Both the position numbers and the translations under genes were made by a program. Source: Gammaproteobacteria bacterium (GTDB lineage: Bacteria > Pseudomonadota > Gammaproteobacteria > GCA-001735895). From it: a stretch of DNA of 64,000 bases. Under the pieces are notes generated by a model that saw nothing but the letters and a program-made list of their open reading frames with translations, was not told the origin of the DNA and did no database searches. Each line of letters starts with the position of its first letter. The stretch's first letter is position 1. The DNA lies in NCBI GenBank assembly GCA_029862125.1, contig JAOTXY010000001.1, forward strand, positions 1 through 64,000, read 5' to 3'. This document shows, piece by piece, positions 7,980 to 16,751 of the stretch.

Positions 7980-9532
7980 CATCCGATTCGGATGGCAACC
8001 AGGTGCCGAGGCTTGAGCTTCACGGTATTACCAAGATTTACCCGTCGGTAATCGCCAATGAAGACGTGTCCCTGTCGGTTAAGCGGGGCGAGATTCATGC
8101 GGTGCTGGGTGAAAACGGTGCGGGTAAATCGACGTTGATGAAAATGATTTACGGCGTCACCAGGCCCGATGCCGGCGAAATGAAATGGGAAGGCGAGGTC
8201 GTGCACGTCGAGAATCCGGCGCATGCCAGGAGTCTCGGTATCGGCATGGTGTTCCAGCATTTTTCGCTGTTCGAAACCCTGAACGTTGTCGAAAACGTTG
8301 CGCTGGGTTTGCCCGGTAATCCTGATTTGAACCAACTGGCCGAGCAGATCACCGAAGTCTCCAATCGCTATGGCCTGCCGGTCGATCCGGAACGCCTGGT
8401 GCATGCGCTGTCGGTCGGTGAGCGTCAGCGAGTAGAGATTGTTCGTTGCCTGCTGCAAAATCCGAAGCTGCTGATCATGGACGAGCCCACCTCGGTATTA
8501 ACCCCGCAGGCGGTACGCAAGCTGTTCGATACATTACGTCAGCTCGCCGATGAGGGCTGCAGTATTCTCTACATCAGCCACAAGCTCGATGAAATCCAGG
8601 AGTTGTGCCATGTCGCCACGGTACTGCGTGATGGCAAGGTGACCGGCGACTGCATTCCGTCCGAGGAAACCCCGAAATCGATGGCAAGCCTGATGATCGG
8701 CAAGGAACTGCCGGTGCCCGAGCACAACGCGCCGGTGGAACTGGGCGAAGCACGCTTACAATTGAAGCGGCTAAGCAAGAAATCGGACGATCCCTTCGGC
8801 ACCGAGTTGCAGGATATCGAACTTGAAGTTCGATCGGGCGAAATTCTCGGTATTGCCGGGGTATCGGGTAACGGTCAGCAGGAACTGCTATACGCGCTGT
8901 CGGGCGAGGAACCGGTCGACGATGCCGAGTCGATAGTCATCTGCGGCAAACCCTCGGGCCGCGATAATCCGCACCAGCGCCGTATCAGCGGCCTCGGTTT
9001 CGTGCCCGAGGAACGCCTCGGCCGTGGCGCGGTGCCGCGCATGTCGCTGACCGAGAATGCGTTGCTGACGGCGCATCACGCGGGCATGCTCAAAAATGGC
9101 ATGATCCAGTTCGACAAGATTGCCGATTTTGCGCGTAAATGCATCGACGGCTACAACGTCAAGTGCGGCGGTGAAGAACACGCCGCTAATTCACTCTCCG
9201 GCGGTAATCTGCAAAAGTTCATCATGGGACGCGAAATTCTGCTAACGCCGAAGATGCTGGTGGTGGCGCAGCCGACCTGGGGAGTGGACGTCGGTGCGGC
9301 CGCGTTCATTCGCCAGGAATTGATTGATTTGCGCAACGAGGGCACCGCGATCCTGGTGATTTCCGAGGAACTCGAAGAACTGTTCGAAATCTCCGACCGC
9401 ATTGCGGTCATCGCCAACGGACGCTTGTCGCCGGTAAAGAACCTGGCTGACACCAACATCGATGAAATCGGGGTCTGGATGAGCGGCATGTGGGATCAGG
9501 AAAGCGCAGCGGAGGTGACGTCACATGCTTAG
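7976..9532 (+). CDS. BMP-type purine/nucleoside ABC transporter ATP-binding protein (two NBDs)
   Basis: A 518-residue double ATPase of the RbsA/YufO type. NBD1 (about 10-245) has a full Walker A GENGAGKST, signature LSVGERQR and Walker B LLIMDEPTS. NBD2 (about 260-510) has the degenerate Walker A GVSGNGQQ and a signature LSGGNLQKF, but VAQPTWGVD in place of a catalytic Asp-Glu, as is normal for this family. It is followed by two permeases and a BMP lipoprotein-like binding protein, matching nucleoside importers such as NupOPQ/BmpA. Placement between xdhC and puuD points to uptake of purine bases, nucleosides or urate. Confidence 0.9.
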   Translation: MTSDSDGNQVPRLELHGITKIYPSVIANEDVSLSVKRGEIHAVLGENGAGKSTLMKMIYGVTRPDAGEMKWEGEVVHVENPAHARSLGIGMVFQHFSLFETLNVVENVALGLPGNPDLNQLAEQITEVSNRYGLPVDPERLVHALSVGERQRVEIVRCLLQNPKLLIMDEPTSVLTPQAVRKLFDTLRQLADEGCSILYISHKLDEIQELCHVATVLRDGKVTGDCIPSEETPKSMASLMIGKELPVPEHNAPVELGEARLQLKRLSKKSDDPFGTELQDIELEVRSGEILGIAGVSGNGQQELLYALSGEEPVDDAESIVICGKPSGRDNPHQRRISGLGFVPEERLGRGAVPRMSLTENALLTAHHAGMLKNGMIQFDKIADFARKCIDGYNVKCGGEEHAANSLSGGNLQKFIMGREILLTPKMLVVAQPTWGVDVGAAAFIRQELIDLRNEGTAILVISEELEELFEISDRIAVIANGRLSPVKNLADTNIDEIGVWMSGMWDQESAAEVTSHA

Positions 9533-10595
9533 ACTGGAACGGCGTCCCGAAGCCTCGCACTTGATGTCTTACGCATCGCCGGCGATCGCGATTGTATTGA
9601 TGCTGATCGGTGGCCTGTTGTTGTTTGCATTCCTCGGCAAGAATCCGATCGAGGGTTTCAAGGTATTTTTCATTAACCCGATCAGCGATCTCTGGGGCCT
9701 GTCGGAACTGTTGCTGAAGGCGACGCCGCTGATGCTGGTGGCGGTCGGGCTTGCAATCGGTTTTCGCGCCAACGTCTGGAATATCGGCGCCGAGGGACAG
9801 CTGGTTGTCGGTGGCATCGCCGCCAGCGCAGTCGCGCTGTACTTCCAGGATTCGGAAGGCGCGCATGTGCTGATCCTGATGATTATCGCCGGCTGTATCG
9901 GCGGCATGTCATGGGCGGCGATACCGGCGTTTTTGAAAACCCGCTTCAATACCAATGAAATCCTGGTGTCGCTGATGCTGGTTTACGTGTCGCAATTACT
10001 GGTGTCCTGGCTGGTGCACGGCCCGATGATGGATCCGGATGGCTTCAATTTTCCGCAATCGGCCATGTTCGCGGACTCCGCCCTGTTACCGTTATTGTTT
10101 GACGATGGCAGCCGGGTCAACGTCGCCTTCGTATTGGCTATCGGGGCGTTGCTGGCCGGTTACATATTCATGTTCCGCAGTTTTGCCGGCTTTCAGATGC
10201 AGGTAGCGGGATACGCCAAGGACGCCGCGCGCTACGCTGGTTTTTCGGCCAAAAAAATGATCTGGATCGGATTACTGAGCGGTGGGGGGATGGCAGGTCT
10301 TGCCGGCATGTCCGAAGTCGCAGGCCCGATGGGACAAATCACCGATCAAGTATCGAGTAACTACGGTTTCGCGGCGATCATCGTCGCCTTCGTCGCGCGC
10401 CTCAATCCGGTAGGTATATTCTTCGCCAGCCTGTTGATGGCGCTGCTTTACCTCGGCGGCGAACAGGCGCAGCAATACCTGAACCTGCCGTCGTCTATTT
10501 CCCTCGTGTTCCAGGGCATGCTATTGCTATTCCTGCTCGGTTCGGACGTATTTATCAATTATCGTCTGCGCTGGAACAGGGAGGTGACGGCCTGA
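9525..10595 (+). CDS. ABC transporter permease (nucleoside/purine type, first)
   Basis: A 356-residue inner-membrane protein of the BPD_transp_2 family with about nine to ten hydrophobic segments, starting with PAIAIVLMLIGGLLLF (residues about 17-35). The family signature NVWNIGAEGQL (about 85) and the FNTNEILVSLMLVY coupling-helix region are present. The start overlaps the ATPase gene by 8 bp and the TGATG stop/start joins it to the second permease. It forms the heterodimeric pore with the following gene product. Substrate assignment to purines rests on context only. Confidence 0.9.
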   Translation: MLRLERRPEASHLMSYASPAIAIVLMLIGGLLLFAFLGKNPIEGFKVFFINPISDLWGLSELLLKATPLMLVAVGLAIGFRANVWNIGAEGQLVVGGIAASAVALYFQDSEGAHVLILMIIAGCIGGMSWAAIPAFLKTRFNTNEILVSLMLVYVSQLLVSWLVHGPMMDPDGFNFPQSAMFADSALLPLLFDDGSRVNVAFVLAIGALLAGYIFMFRSFAGFQMQVAGYAKDAARYAGFSAKKMIWIGLLSGGGMAGLAGMSEVAGPMGQITDQVSSNYGFAAIIVAFVARLNPVGIFFASLLMALLYLGGEQAQQYLNLPSSISLVFQGMLLLFLLGSDVFINYRLRWNREVTA

Positions 10596-11527
10596 TGGAA
10601 AGCTCAATTTTAACTTCGATCCTGTTTGCGACTATCGTCGCCGGCACGCCGCTGATCATCGTCGCGCTGGGCCAGTTGGTCGCCGAAAAATCCGGGGTGT
10701 TGAACCTGGGTGCCGAGGGCATGATGTCGATGGGTGCCATCGCCGGCTTCGCGATAACCTTCGAAACCGGCAGTGTCTGGTTGGGCGTGCTCGGCGGCAT
10801 GGCCGCGGGTGCGCTGATGTCGTACCTGTTTGCCGTCGTGGTACTGACGCTGATGGGTAACCAGGTCGCCACCGGGCTGGCGCTGTCGATACTCGGCGTC
10901 GGGCTGTCGGCATTCATCGGCAAGTCTTACGAGTCCGAAATTTTGCCTACAATCGAAGCGATCCGTATTCCACTGCTGGCGGATATTCCGATTATCGGCG
11001 AGCCGCTGTTCGCGCAGCAATCGCTGGTCTATTTTTCATGGGCTCTGTTTGGCGCCATCGTCTGGTTCCTGTATCGCAGTCGCCCCGGCCTGGTATTGCG
11101 CGCGGTGGGTGAGTCGCCTTCGTCGGCGCATTCCATCGGCTACCCGGTGATTCGTATTCGCTACCTGGCGACGATATTCGGCGGCGCCATGGCGGGCATC
11201 GGCGGCGCCTTCCTGTCGGTGTTTTATACACCGCTGTGGGTCGAGGGCATGGTCGCCGGGCGCGGCTGGATCGCGATCGCGCTGGTGGTATTTGCAACCT
11301 GGCGCCCGTTCCGCGTCCTGGTCGGCGCCTATCTGTTCGGTGGTGTCATGGTGGCGCAGCTGTTCGTGCAGGGGTCGGGCCTCGAAATCAATATTCCGTC
11401 GCAATTCCTGTCGTCGCTGCCGTACCTCGCGACTATTATCGTGCTGGTTATTATTTCGCGCGACCAGAACACGGTGCGCCTGAACGCGCCGGTATCACTG
11501 GGGCAGCCCTACAGGCCAGACGCCTGA
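10595..11527 (+). CDS. ABC transporter permease (nucleoside/purine type, second)
   Basis: A 310-residue permease of the shorter YufQ/NupQ type. It carries GTPLIIVALGQLVAEKSGVLNLGAEG in its first part (residues about 13-46), the signature shared with nucleoside permeases, and about eight to nine membrane spans. Directly coupled to the preceding permease by a one-base overlap. A 98-bp gap follows before the binding-protein gene. That gap contains a short GGGTT/AACCC stem (11569-11582) that might help set different expression levels, but this is weak. Confidence 0.9.
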   Translation: MESSILTSILFATIVAGTPLIIVALGQLVAEKSGVLNLGAEGMMSMGAIAGFAITFETGSVWLGVLGGMAAGALMSYLFAVVVLTLMGNQVATGLALSILGVGLSAFIGKSYESEILPTIEAIRIPLLADIPIIGEPLFAQQSLVYFSWALFGAIVWFLYRSRPGLVLRAVGESPSSAHSIGYPVIRIRYLATIFGGAMAGIGGAFLSVFYTPLWVEGMVAGRGWIAIALVVFATWRPFRVLVGAYLFGGVMVAQLFVQGSGLEINIPSQFLSSLPYLATIIVLVIISRDQNTVRLNAPVSLGQPYRPDA

Positions 11528-11625
11528 TGTCTTAAGCATGCGTTAATCAATGAATGTATATAACCATGGGGTTGTAAAACCCGCAAACACTAACCTAAAT
11601 GAAAAAATCCCGGGAGGGTTGAGAA

Positions 11626-12693
11626 ATGACACTTAAAAAGATAATTAACAAACTGGCGCTGATAGCGCTGCTCGGTGCGATGACCGGCACCGGAATGGCG
11701 GCGGATAACGTCGGCTTCGTCTACGTGAGCCCGATCGGCGACGCCGGCTGGACCTACCAGCACGACCTGGGGCGTTTGCAGCTGGAAAAAGAAACCGGTG
11801 TCACCACCAGTTTCGTCGAAAACGTGCCCGAGGGTCCCGATGCCGAGCGCGTCATCCGTGAAATGGCGAAGCGCGGCGACAAGGTCGTCTTCGCCACCAG
11901 TTTCGGTTTCATGAACTATGCACTCAAGGTTTCCAAGACCTTTCGTAAAACCGCGTTCGTGCACGCCACCGGGTACAAGATGGGCAAGAACATGGGCCTG
12001 GTTAACGCGCGTTTTTACGAGGGCCGTTACCTGACCGGCGTAATCGCCGGTGAAATGACCAAGTCCAACGTGCTCGGATATGTCGCGGCTTTCCCGATTC
12101 CCGAAGTCATGCAGGGTATCAATGCCTTTATTAAGGGCGCGCGCAGCGTCAATCCGAAAGCCGAATTGCGCGTTATCTGGGTGAATTCCTGGTTTGACCC
12201 GGGCAAGGAGCGCCAGGCGGCGTTGACCCTGCTGTCGCAGGAAGCCGACGTGATCACGCACCATACCGATTCGACCGCGGTGGTACAGGCGGCCGAGGAT
12301 CAGGGTAAGTATGCGTTTGGCTATCACTCGGATATGGCCAAGTATGGGCCCAAGGCGCACCTGACCGCGACCACACACCTGTGGGGCGACTATTACGTCA
12401 AGACCGTCAAGGAAGTCCAGGCCGGAACCTGGAAGCCAGGCAGCGTCTGGGGTGGATACAAGGAAGGCATGATCGCGTTGGCACCGCTGAACGAGGCGAT
12501 TCCCGCCGACGTTCGCGCCAAGATCAAGGTGCTGGAGGCTGACCTGGTAGCCGGACGATTTCATCCGTTTGCAGGTCCCGTGATCGATCAAAGCGGCAAG
12601 ACCATCGTGCCGGCGGGGCAGGACATGACCGACGACCAGCTCAACCAGATGAATTACTACCTGCAGGGCGTGGTCAGCAAAGTTCCCAACTAG
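11626..12693 (+). CDS. BMP-family substrate-binding protein of the purine/nucleoside transporter
   Basis: A 355-residue periplasmic binding protein of the Bmp/PnrA-like family (PF02608). A clear signal peptide (KKIINKLALIALLGAMTG, cleavage after ...GMA around residue 25) lacks a lipobox Cys, so the protein is expected to be soluble in the periplasm. The conserved FVYVSPIGDAGWTYQH, GFMNYALKV, GLVNARFYEGRYLTG and GYHSDM blocks place it in the group often annotated as nucleoside-binding. A strong GGGAGG ribosome site precedes the ATG. It supplies substrate to the two permeases and ATPase immediately upstream. Confidence 0.9.
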   Translation: MTLKKIINKLALIALLGAMTGTGMAADNVGFVYVSPIGDAGWTYQHDLGRLQLEKETGVTTSFVENVPEGPDAERVIREMAKRGDKVVFATSFGFMNYALKVSKTFRKTAFVHATGYKMGKNMGLVNARFYEGRYLTGVIAGEMTKSNVLGYVAAFPIPEVMQGINAFIKGARSVNPKAELRVIWVNSWFDPGKERQAALTLLSQEADVITHHTDSTAVVQAAEDQGKYAFGYHSDMAKYGPKAHLTATTHLWGDYYVKTVKEVQAGTWKPGSVWGGYKEGMIALAPLNEAIPADVRAKIKVLEADLVAGRFHPFAGPVIDQSGKTIVPAGQDMTDDQLNQMNYYLQGVVSKVPN

Positions 12694-12702
12694 GGAACAG
12701 AT

Positions 12703-12781
12703 CATTGCGAACGCACTGGGAGCGGAGCGAAGCAATCTTTTCGATATGGAAGATTGCTTCGTCGCTTCGCTCCTCGCAATG
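12703..12781. repeat. REP-like interrupted palindrome between BMP gene and puuD
   Basis: An imperfect hairpin spans the gap. Outer arms CATTGCGA (12703-12710) and TCGCAATG (12774-12781) enclose a second stem, roughly GCGAAGCAATCTT against AAGATTGCTTCG. This belongs to the widespread 'CATTGCGAgcgaagcgaagCAATC' type of dispersed bacterial palindrome. It lies just downstream of the binding-protein stop and 14 bp before the puuD ATG, so it could attenuate transcription into puuD or stabilise the upstream mRNA. Confidence 0.7.
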
Positions 12782-12795
12782 ACCCAAAACTCGTT

Positions 12796-13986
12796 ATGGA
12801 AGCATATCTTCTCGATTGGGCTAACCTGCTGATACGCTGGCTGCACTTCATCGCCGGCGTCGCCTGGATTGGCGCCTCTTTCTACTTCGTCATGATCGAT
12901 AGCTCGCTGAGTAAACCGGCGCGCAAACAGGATGAGGAGCGCGGCGTTACCGGTGAGCTGTGGGCGGTACATGGTGGTGGTGTCTACCAGAGTCAAAAGT
13001 TCCTGCTCGGTCCTGTCGGCGAGCCGCTCGCGGAAAACCTGCACTGGTCCAAGTGGGAGGCCTATACCACCTGGCTGTCGGGGATGGGTTTACTGGCTGT
13101 GGTTTACTGGTTCGGGGCAAAAACCTACCTGATTGATCAACAGGTTATGGCATTGTCCGAGACTTCGGCAATCGCGATCAGTATCGGCTTTCTGGTCGGC
13201 GGCTGGATTGTTTACAACCTCCTGTGCAAGGCCTTGCGGGGCAAGGATTCGTTATTGGCAGGGATCATATTCGTACTGGTTTCGCTGTCGGCGTGGGTGC
13301 TGTTTCAACTGTTCAGCGCCAGGGGTGCCTTCCTGCACGTCGGCGCGATGATGGGCACCATCATGGCGGCCAATGTTTTCTTCCAGATTATTCCGGGACA
13401 AAAGAGGGTGGTTGCGCAAATGCGGGCAGGTGAAACTCCCGATGCAGAGCCCGGAATTATCGGCAAACAACGATCGGTGCATAACACTTATTTCACATTG
13501 CCGGTGTTATTCATCATGATCAGCAATCACTACCCGATGACATACAGCAACGAGCACGGCTGGTTGGTGCTGATCTTCATCATGCTGGCCGGTGTATTGA
13601 TCCGCCAGTATTTCGTGCTACGTCACAGCCACCGGGCAAGCCCGGCGTTGCCGGCCATCGCGGTGGTCCTGTTGCTGTCCATGGTCTGGTATTTAAGTCC
13701 TGCCACGATTGAAATTGACGATGCGAGCCGGGTCAGCGAGACGCAAATTGCACAGATTATGGAAACCCGATGCGTTGCCTGTCACGCCAGCCAGCCAACC
13801 CAGCCGGGTTTTGTGGAAGCCCCACTCGGGATCGTGCTGGAGTCGCCGCAGCAGATTCTTAAAGAAGCCCAGCGTATTGCCACCACGGTGCAGACCAAAT
13901 ACATGCCGATTGGAAATCTAACCGGAATGACTGACCAGGAACGTGCCACGGTAGCCCGGTGGTACGCGCAAATACAACAACCATGA
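12796..13986 (+). CDS. puuD: Membrane urate hydroxylase PuuD with C-terminal cytochrome c domain
   Basis: A 396-residue integral membrane urate oxidase (PF06181 type) that converts urate to 5-hydroxyisourate and passes electrons to the respiratory chain rather than making hydrogen peroxide. About eight membrane segments precede a C-terminal cytochrome c domain with one CVACH haem site at residues 326-330 and a distal Met in KYMPIGN. N-terminal WLHFIAGVAWIGASFYF is family-typical. The frame extends upstream to 12754, but that extension is encoded by the repeat hairpin, so I place the start at ATG 12796. It links XdhAB to UraH in the pathway. Confidence 0.94.
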   Translation: MEAYLLDWANLLIRWLHFIAGVAWIGASFYFVMIDSSLSKPARKQDEERGVTGELWAVHGGGVYQSQKFLLGPVGEPLAENLHWSKWEAYTTWLSGMGLLAVVYWFGAKTYLIDQQVMALSETSAIAISIGFLVGGWIVYNLLCKALRGKDSLLAGIIFVLVSLSAWVLFQLFSARGAFLHVGAMMGTIMAANVFFQIIPGQKRVVAQMRAGETPDAEPGIIGKQRSVHNTYFTLPVLFIMISNHYPMTYSNEHGWLVLIFIMLAGVLIRQYFVLRHSHRASPALPAIAVVLLLSMVWYLSPATIEIDDASRVSETQIAQIMETRCVACHASQPTQPGFVEAPLGIVLESPQQILKEAQRIATTVQTKYMPIGNLTGMTDQERATVARWYAQIQQP

Positions 13987-13993
13987 GCGGGGA

Positions 13994-15340
13994 GTGGCTG
14001 ACCATTTCATGACTATCGTTCCCTCGTCGCTGGACAATGACTCGTGCGATACTGCGATCCGCGCGAGTTTTCTGCATTTCAAATTCGACCCGGACAAGTC
14101 CAGTAATGCTCACGAGTACCTCGATGACGGCCTGCTGATCCTGAAACAGGGACGGGTACAAATGCTGGTCGATGCGGCAGGATGGATCGATCAATTACCC
14201 GATGGCACCGACTTCTACGACTACAGCGGTCGCCTCGTCATGCCCGGGTTTATCGATACCCATACCCACTATCCGCAAACCGAGATGATAGCAAGCTACG
14301 GATTGCAGCTACTCGACTGGCTCGAGCAATATACCTACCCGACCGAAGCAAAATTCACCAAGCGCGAATACGCCGATAAAGTTGCCGAATTTTTCTGCGA
14401 TGAAATGCTGCGCAATGGCACTACCACAAGCGCGGTATTCGCGACCGTTCACAGCGTATCCGTCGATGCCATTTTCGAGGCGGCACAATCCAGGGACCTG
14501 TGCCTGATTGCGGGCAAGGTGATGATGGATCGTAACGCCCCTGCAAACCTCTGTGACGACACGCAGGAGAGTTACCGGCAGAGTTCCGAGCTGATAAAAC
14601 GCTGGCATCTGAAAGGTCGGTCGCACTATGCCGTGACCCCGCGCTTTGCCCCCTGCTGCAGTCCACAACAACTGGAGTTGTGCGGGCAATTGTTGGATGA
14701 AAACCCCGATCTATACCTGCAATCTCATGTTGCCGAAAATCTCGACGAAGTGCGCTGGGTGAGTGAGTTGTTTCCTCAAAGCCGCAGTTACCTGGACGTC
14801 TATGACAGCTTCGGGCTGCTTGGGCCGCGCTCGATTTACGCGCACTGTATTCACCTCGATGAATGGGACCGGGAGCGTATGGCCGCAAGTGGGGCCGCGA
14901 TTGCGTTTTGCCCGACCTCTAACCTGTTTCTTGGCAGCGGTTCGTTCAGCCTCGACGCCACTCGCAGGCACGGCATACGGGTCGGAATCGCGACCGATGT
15001 CGGTGCAGGCACCAGTTTCAGCATGCTGCAAACTCTCAACGAAGCATACAAGCTCTGCCAGATGAGGCGCCAGAGTCTGACGCCGCTGAAGGCTTTCTAC
15101 CTGGTGACACTGGGTGCGGCCGAATCGCTTTATCTCGACCACAGCATTGGTAATTTTGATATCGGCAAGGAGGCTGATTTCGTGGTGATTGATTTGCAGG
15201 CGACCGTGTTGATGCAAAAACGCATGGAGTCGGCTTCCTCTCTGGAAGAGCGCCTGTTCGCATTGATGATGCTCGGTGATGATCGTTGCATTCAGGCCAC
15301 CCATGTCATGGGACGACGCCGGTACTTGCGGGATAGCTGA
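13994..15340 (+). CDS. guaD: Guanine deaminase GuaD
   Basis: A 448-residue amidohydrolase that deaminates guanine to xanthine. Zinc-site and substrate motifs of guanine deaminase are present: MPGFIDTHTHYPQTEM, TYPTEAKF, FATVHSVSV, RFAPCCS, LQSHVAEN and IATDVGAGTS with the terminal Asp ligand. The start is uncertain: GTG at 13994 keeps more of the N-terminus, while an ATG at 14009 is also possible. Neither has ideal spacing from GGGGAG at 13989-13994. Its TGA overlaps the next amidohydrolase gene (TGATG), so the two deaminases are co-translated. Confidence 0.93.
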   Translation: MADHFMTIVPSSLDNDSCDTAIRASFLHFKFDPDKSSNAHEYLDDGLLILKQGRVQMLVDAAGWIDQLPDGTDFYDYSGRLVMPGFIDTHTHYPQTEMIASYGLQLLDWLEQYTYPTEAKFTKREYADKVAEFFCDEMLRNGTTTSAVFATVHSVSVDAIFEAAQSRDLCLIAGKVMMDRNAPANLCDDTQESYRQSSELIKRWHLKGRSHYAVTPRFAPCCSPQQLELCGQLLDENPDLYLQSHVAENLDEVRWVSELFPQSRSYLDVYDSFGLLGPRSIYAHCIHLDEWDRERMAASGAAIAFCPTSNLFLGSGSFSLDATRRHGIRVGIATDVGAGTSFSMLQTLNEAYKLCQMRRQSLTPLKAFYLVTLGAAESLYLDHSIGNFDIGKEADFVVIDLQATVLMQKRMESASSLEERLFALMMLGDDRCIQATHVMGRRRYLRDS

Positions 15341-16746
15341 TGTCCCTGGTATTAATCAATAACGCCGAAGTCCTGGTGACCATGGATGATGAGCGCCGTG
15401 AAATCAAAAATGGGGCCATAGTCATTCGCGATAACGTTATTGAGGTGCTGGGTAGCAGCGACCAGGTCCAGCGTGAATTGAGCGCGCAAGCCTTGCAACC
15501 ACAACAAACACTCGACGCCAGCGGCTGCATACTAATGCCGGGGCTGGTTAACTGTCATCATCACCTTTTCCAGACACTGACGCGCAGTATTGGAACAGCG
15601 GAGGGTAAATCGCTATTCAACTGGTTACAGACGCTATACCCGATCTGGGGGCAGATGGATGCCGAGGCGGTTTATATCAGCGCCAAGCTGGGCCTGGCCG
15701 AGCTCATGCTTTCGGGCGCGACAACGGTTGCAGACCACCTTTATCTATTTCCCAATGGTGCCCGCCTTGATGACGAGATTCGTGCCGCGCGCGAACTCGG
15801 GGTACGTTTTCATCCCACCCGCGGCAGCATGAGCCTGGGCCAAAACCAGGGCGGACTGCCACCGGATGACGTTTGCGAAGACGAGGCCGATATTCTTGCC
15901 GATTGCGAGCGCGTTATCAGTGAATTCCACGACCCCGAACGCTACTCGATGCTGCGCATCGGGCTCGCACCCTGTTCGCCGTTCAGCGTTACTCCTGAAC
16001 TGTTGCGTAAGACCGCCGACCTGGCCCGCTGTCACCAGGGAGTTCATCTGCATACGCATCTCGCCGAAACCATCGATGAGAATCGTTTTTGCGAACAGCA
16101 ATTCGGTATGCGCCCCGTGGCTTACATGCAGAGCCTCGGCTGGAGCGGCGACGATGTCTGGTTTGCCCACATGGTGCATCCTGATAACGCGGAAATTGCT
16201 ATGCTTGCTGAAACCCGCAGCGGCGTCTGCCACTGCCCGAGCAGCAACATGATCCTGGCTTCGGGTATCGCGCCGGTACGTGACATGTGCGATGCCGGGG
16301 TGCGGGTTGGTATTGGCGTCGATGGTTCGGCGAGTAACGATGGCAACCAGTTGCTCGGCGAGGCGCGCCAGGCGATGTTGTTGCAGCGGGTCGGCTGGCC
16401 TGGATTCGAATCCAGTGCCGATCGTTTTTCAGCCCGTGAAGCCCTTGAGCTTGCCACCCGGGGCGGTGCAGCGGTATTGGGACGCGACGATATCGGTAGC
16501 CTCGAAGTGGGCAAGGCAGCTGACCTGGCGGCCTACCGGGTCGATGGCATCCGGCATGCCGGTTCAGGTGGTGACCTGGTTGCAGGCCTGCTGACCTGCG
16601 CCCCGGTGAGTGCATGGCTGGTCGTAATCAACGGTCGGGTCGTACTGGAGCGGGGTCAAATTACCGGTCTTGATCTGGAATCCCTGGTAACACAACATAA
16701 CGCACAGGCCGAACGCTTATTGCAAAAAGCCGGCGCCACAGGATAA
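15340..16746 (+). CDS. 8-oxoguanine deaminase-type amidohydrolase
   Basis: A 468-residue amidohydrolase distinct from GuaD. It carries MPGLVNCHHHLFQTLTR, SGATTVADHLY, HLHTHLAET, CHCPSSNMILASG and GIGVDGSASND, the combination known from Pseudomonas 8-oxoguanine deaminase (also annotated hydroxydechloroatrazine ethylaminohydrolase-like). The expected reaction is 8-oxoguanine to urate plus ammonia, feeding straight into PuuD. Co-operonic position with guaD and alc supports a purine substrate over a triazine or cytosine-type one, though isoxanthopterin deamination is an alternative. Confidence 0.85.
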   Translation: MSLVLINNAEVLVTMDDERREIKNGAIVIRDNVIEVLGSSDQVQRELSAQALQPQQTLDASGCILMPGLVNCHHHLFQTLTRSIGTAEGKSLFNWLQTLYPIWGQMDAEAVYISAKLGLAELMLSGATTVADHLYLFPNGARLDDEIRAARELGVRFHPTRGSMSLGQNQGGLPPDDVCEDEADILADCERVISEFHDPERYSMLRIGLAPCSPFSVTPELLRKTADLARCHQGVHLHTHLAETIDENRFCEQQFGMRPVAYMQSLGWSGDDVWFAHMVHPDNAEIAMLAETRSGVCHCPSSNMILASGIAPVRDMCDAGVRVGIGVDGSASNDGNQLLGEARQAMLLQRVGWPGFESSADRFSAREALELATRGGAAVLGRDDIGSLEVGKAADLAAYRVDGIRHAGSGGDLVAGLLTCAPVSAWLVVINGRVVLERGQITGLDLESLVTQHNAQAERLLQKAGATG

Positions 16747-16751
16747 ATTGA

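Noticed and set aside
12754-12795. N-terminal extension of PuuD
   Set aside because: Encoded by the REP-like hairpin; the first membrane segment and family homology start after ATG 12796.
11590-13044. A 484-codon open frame on the minus strand across the BMP binding-protein gene
   Set aside because: It is antisense to a clearly homologous gene, has no family resemblance, and exists because of codon bias in a GC-rich gene.
15745-16233. Long minus-strand frame inside the 8-oxoguanine deaminase gene
   Set aside because: Antisense shadow of a well-supported amidohydrolase; no ribosome site or recognisable motif.
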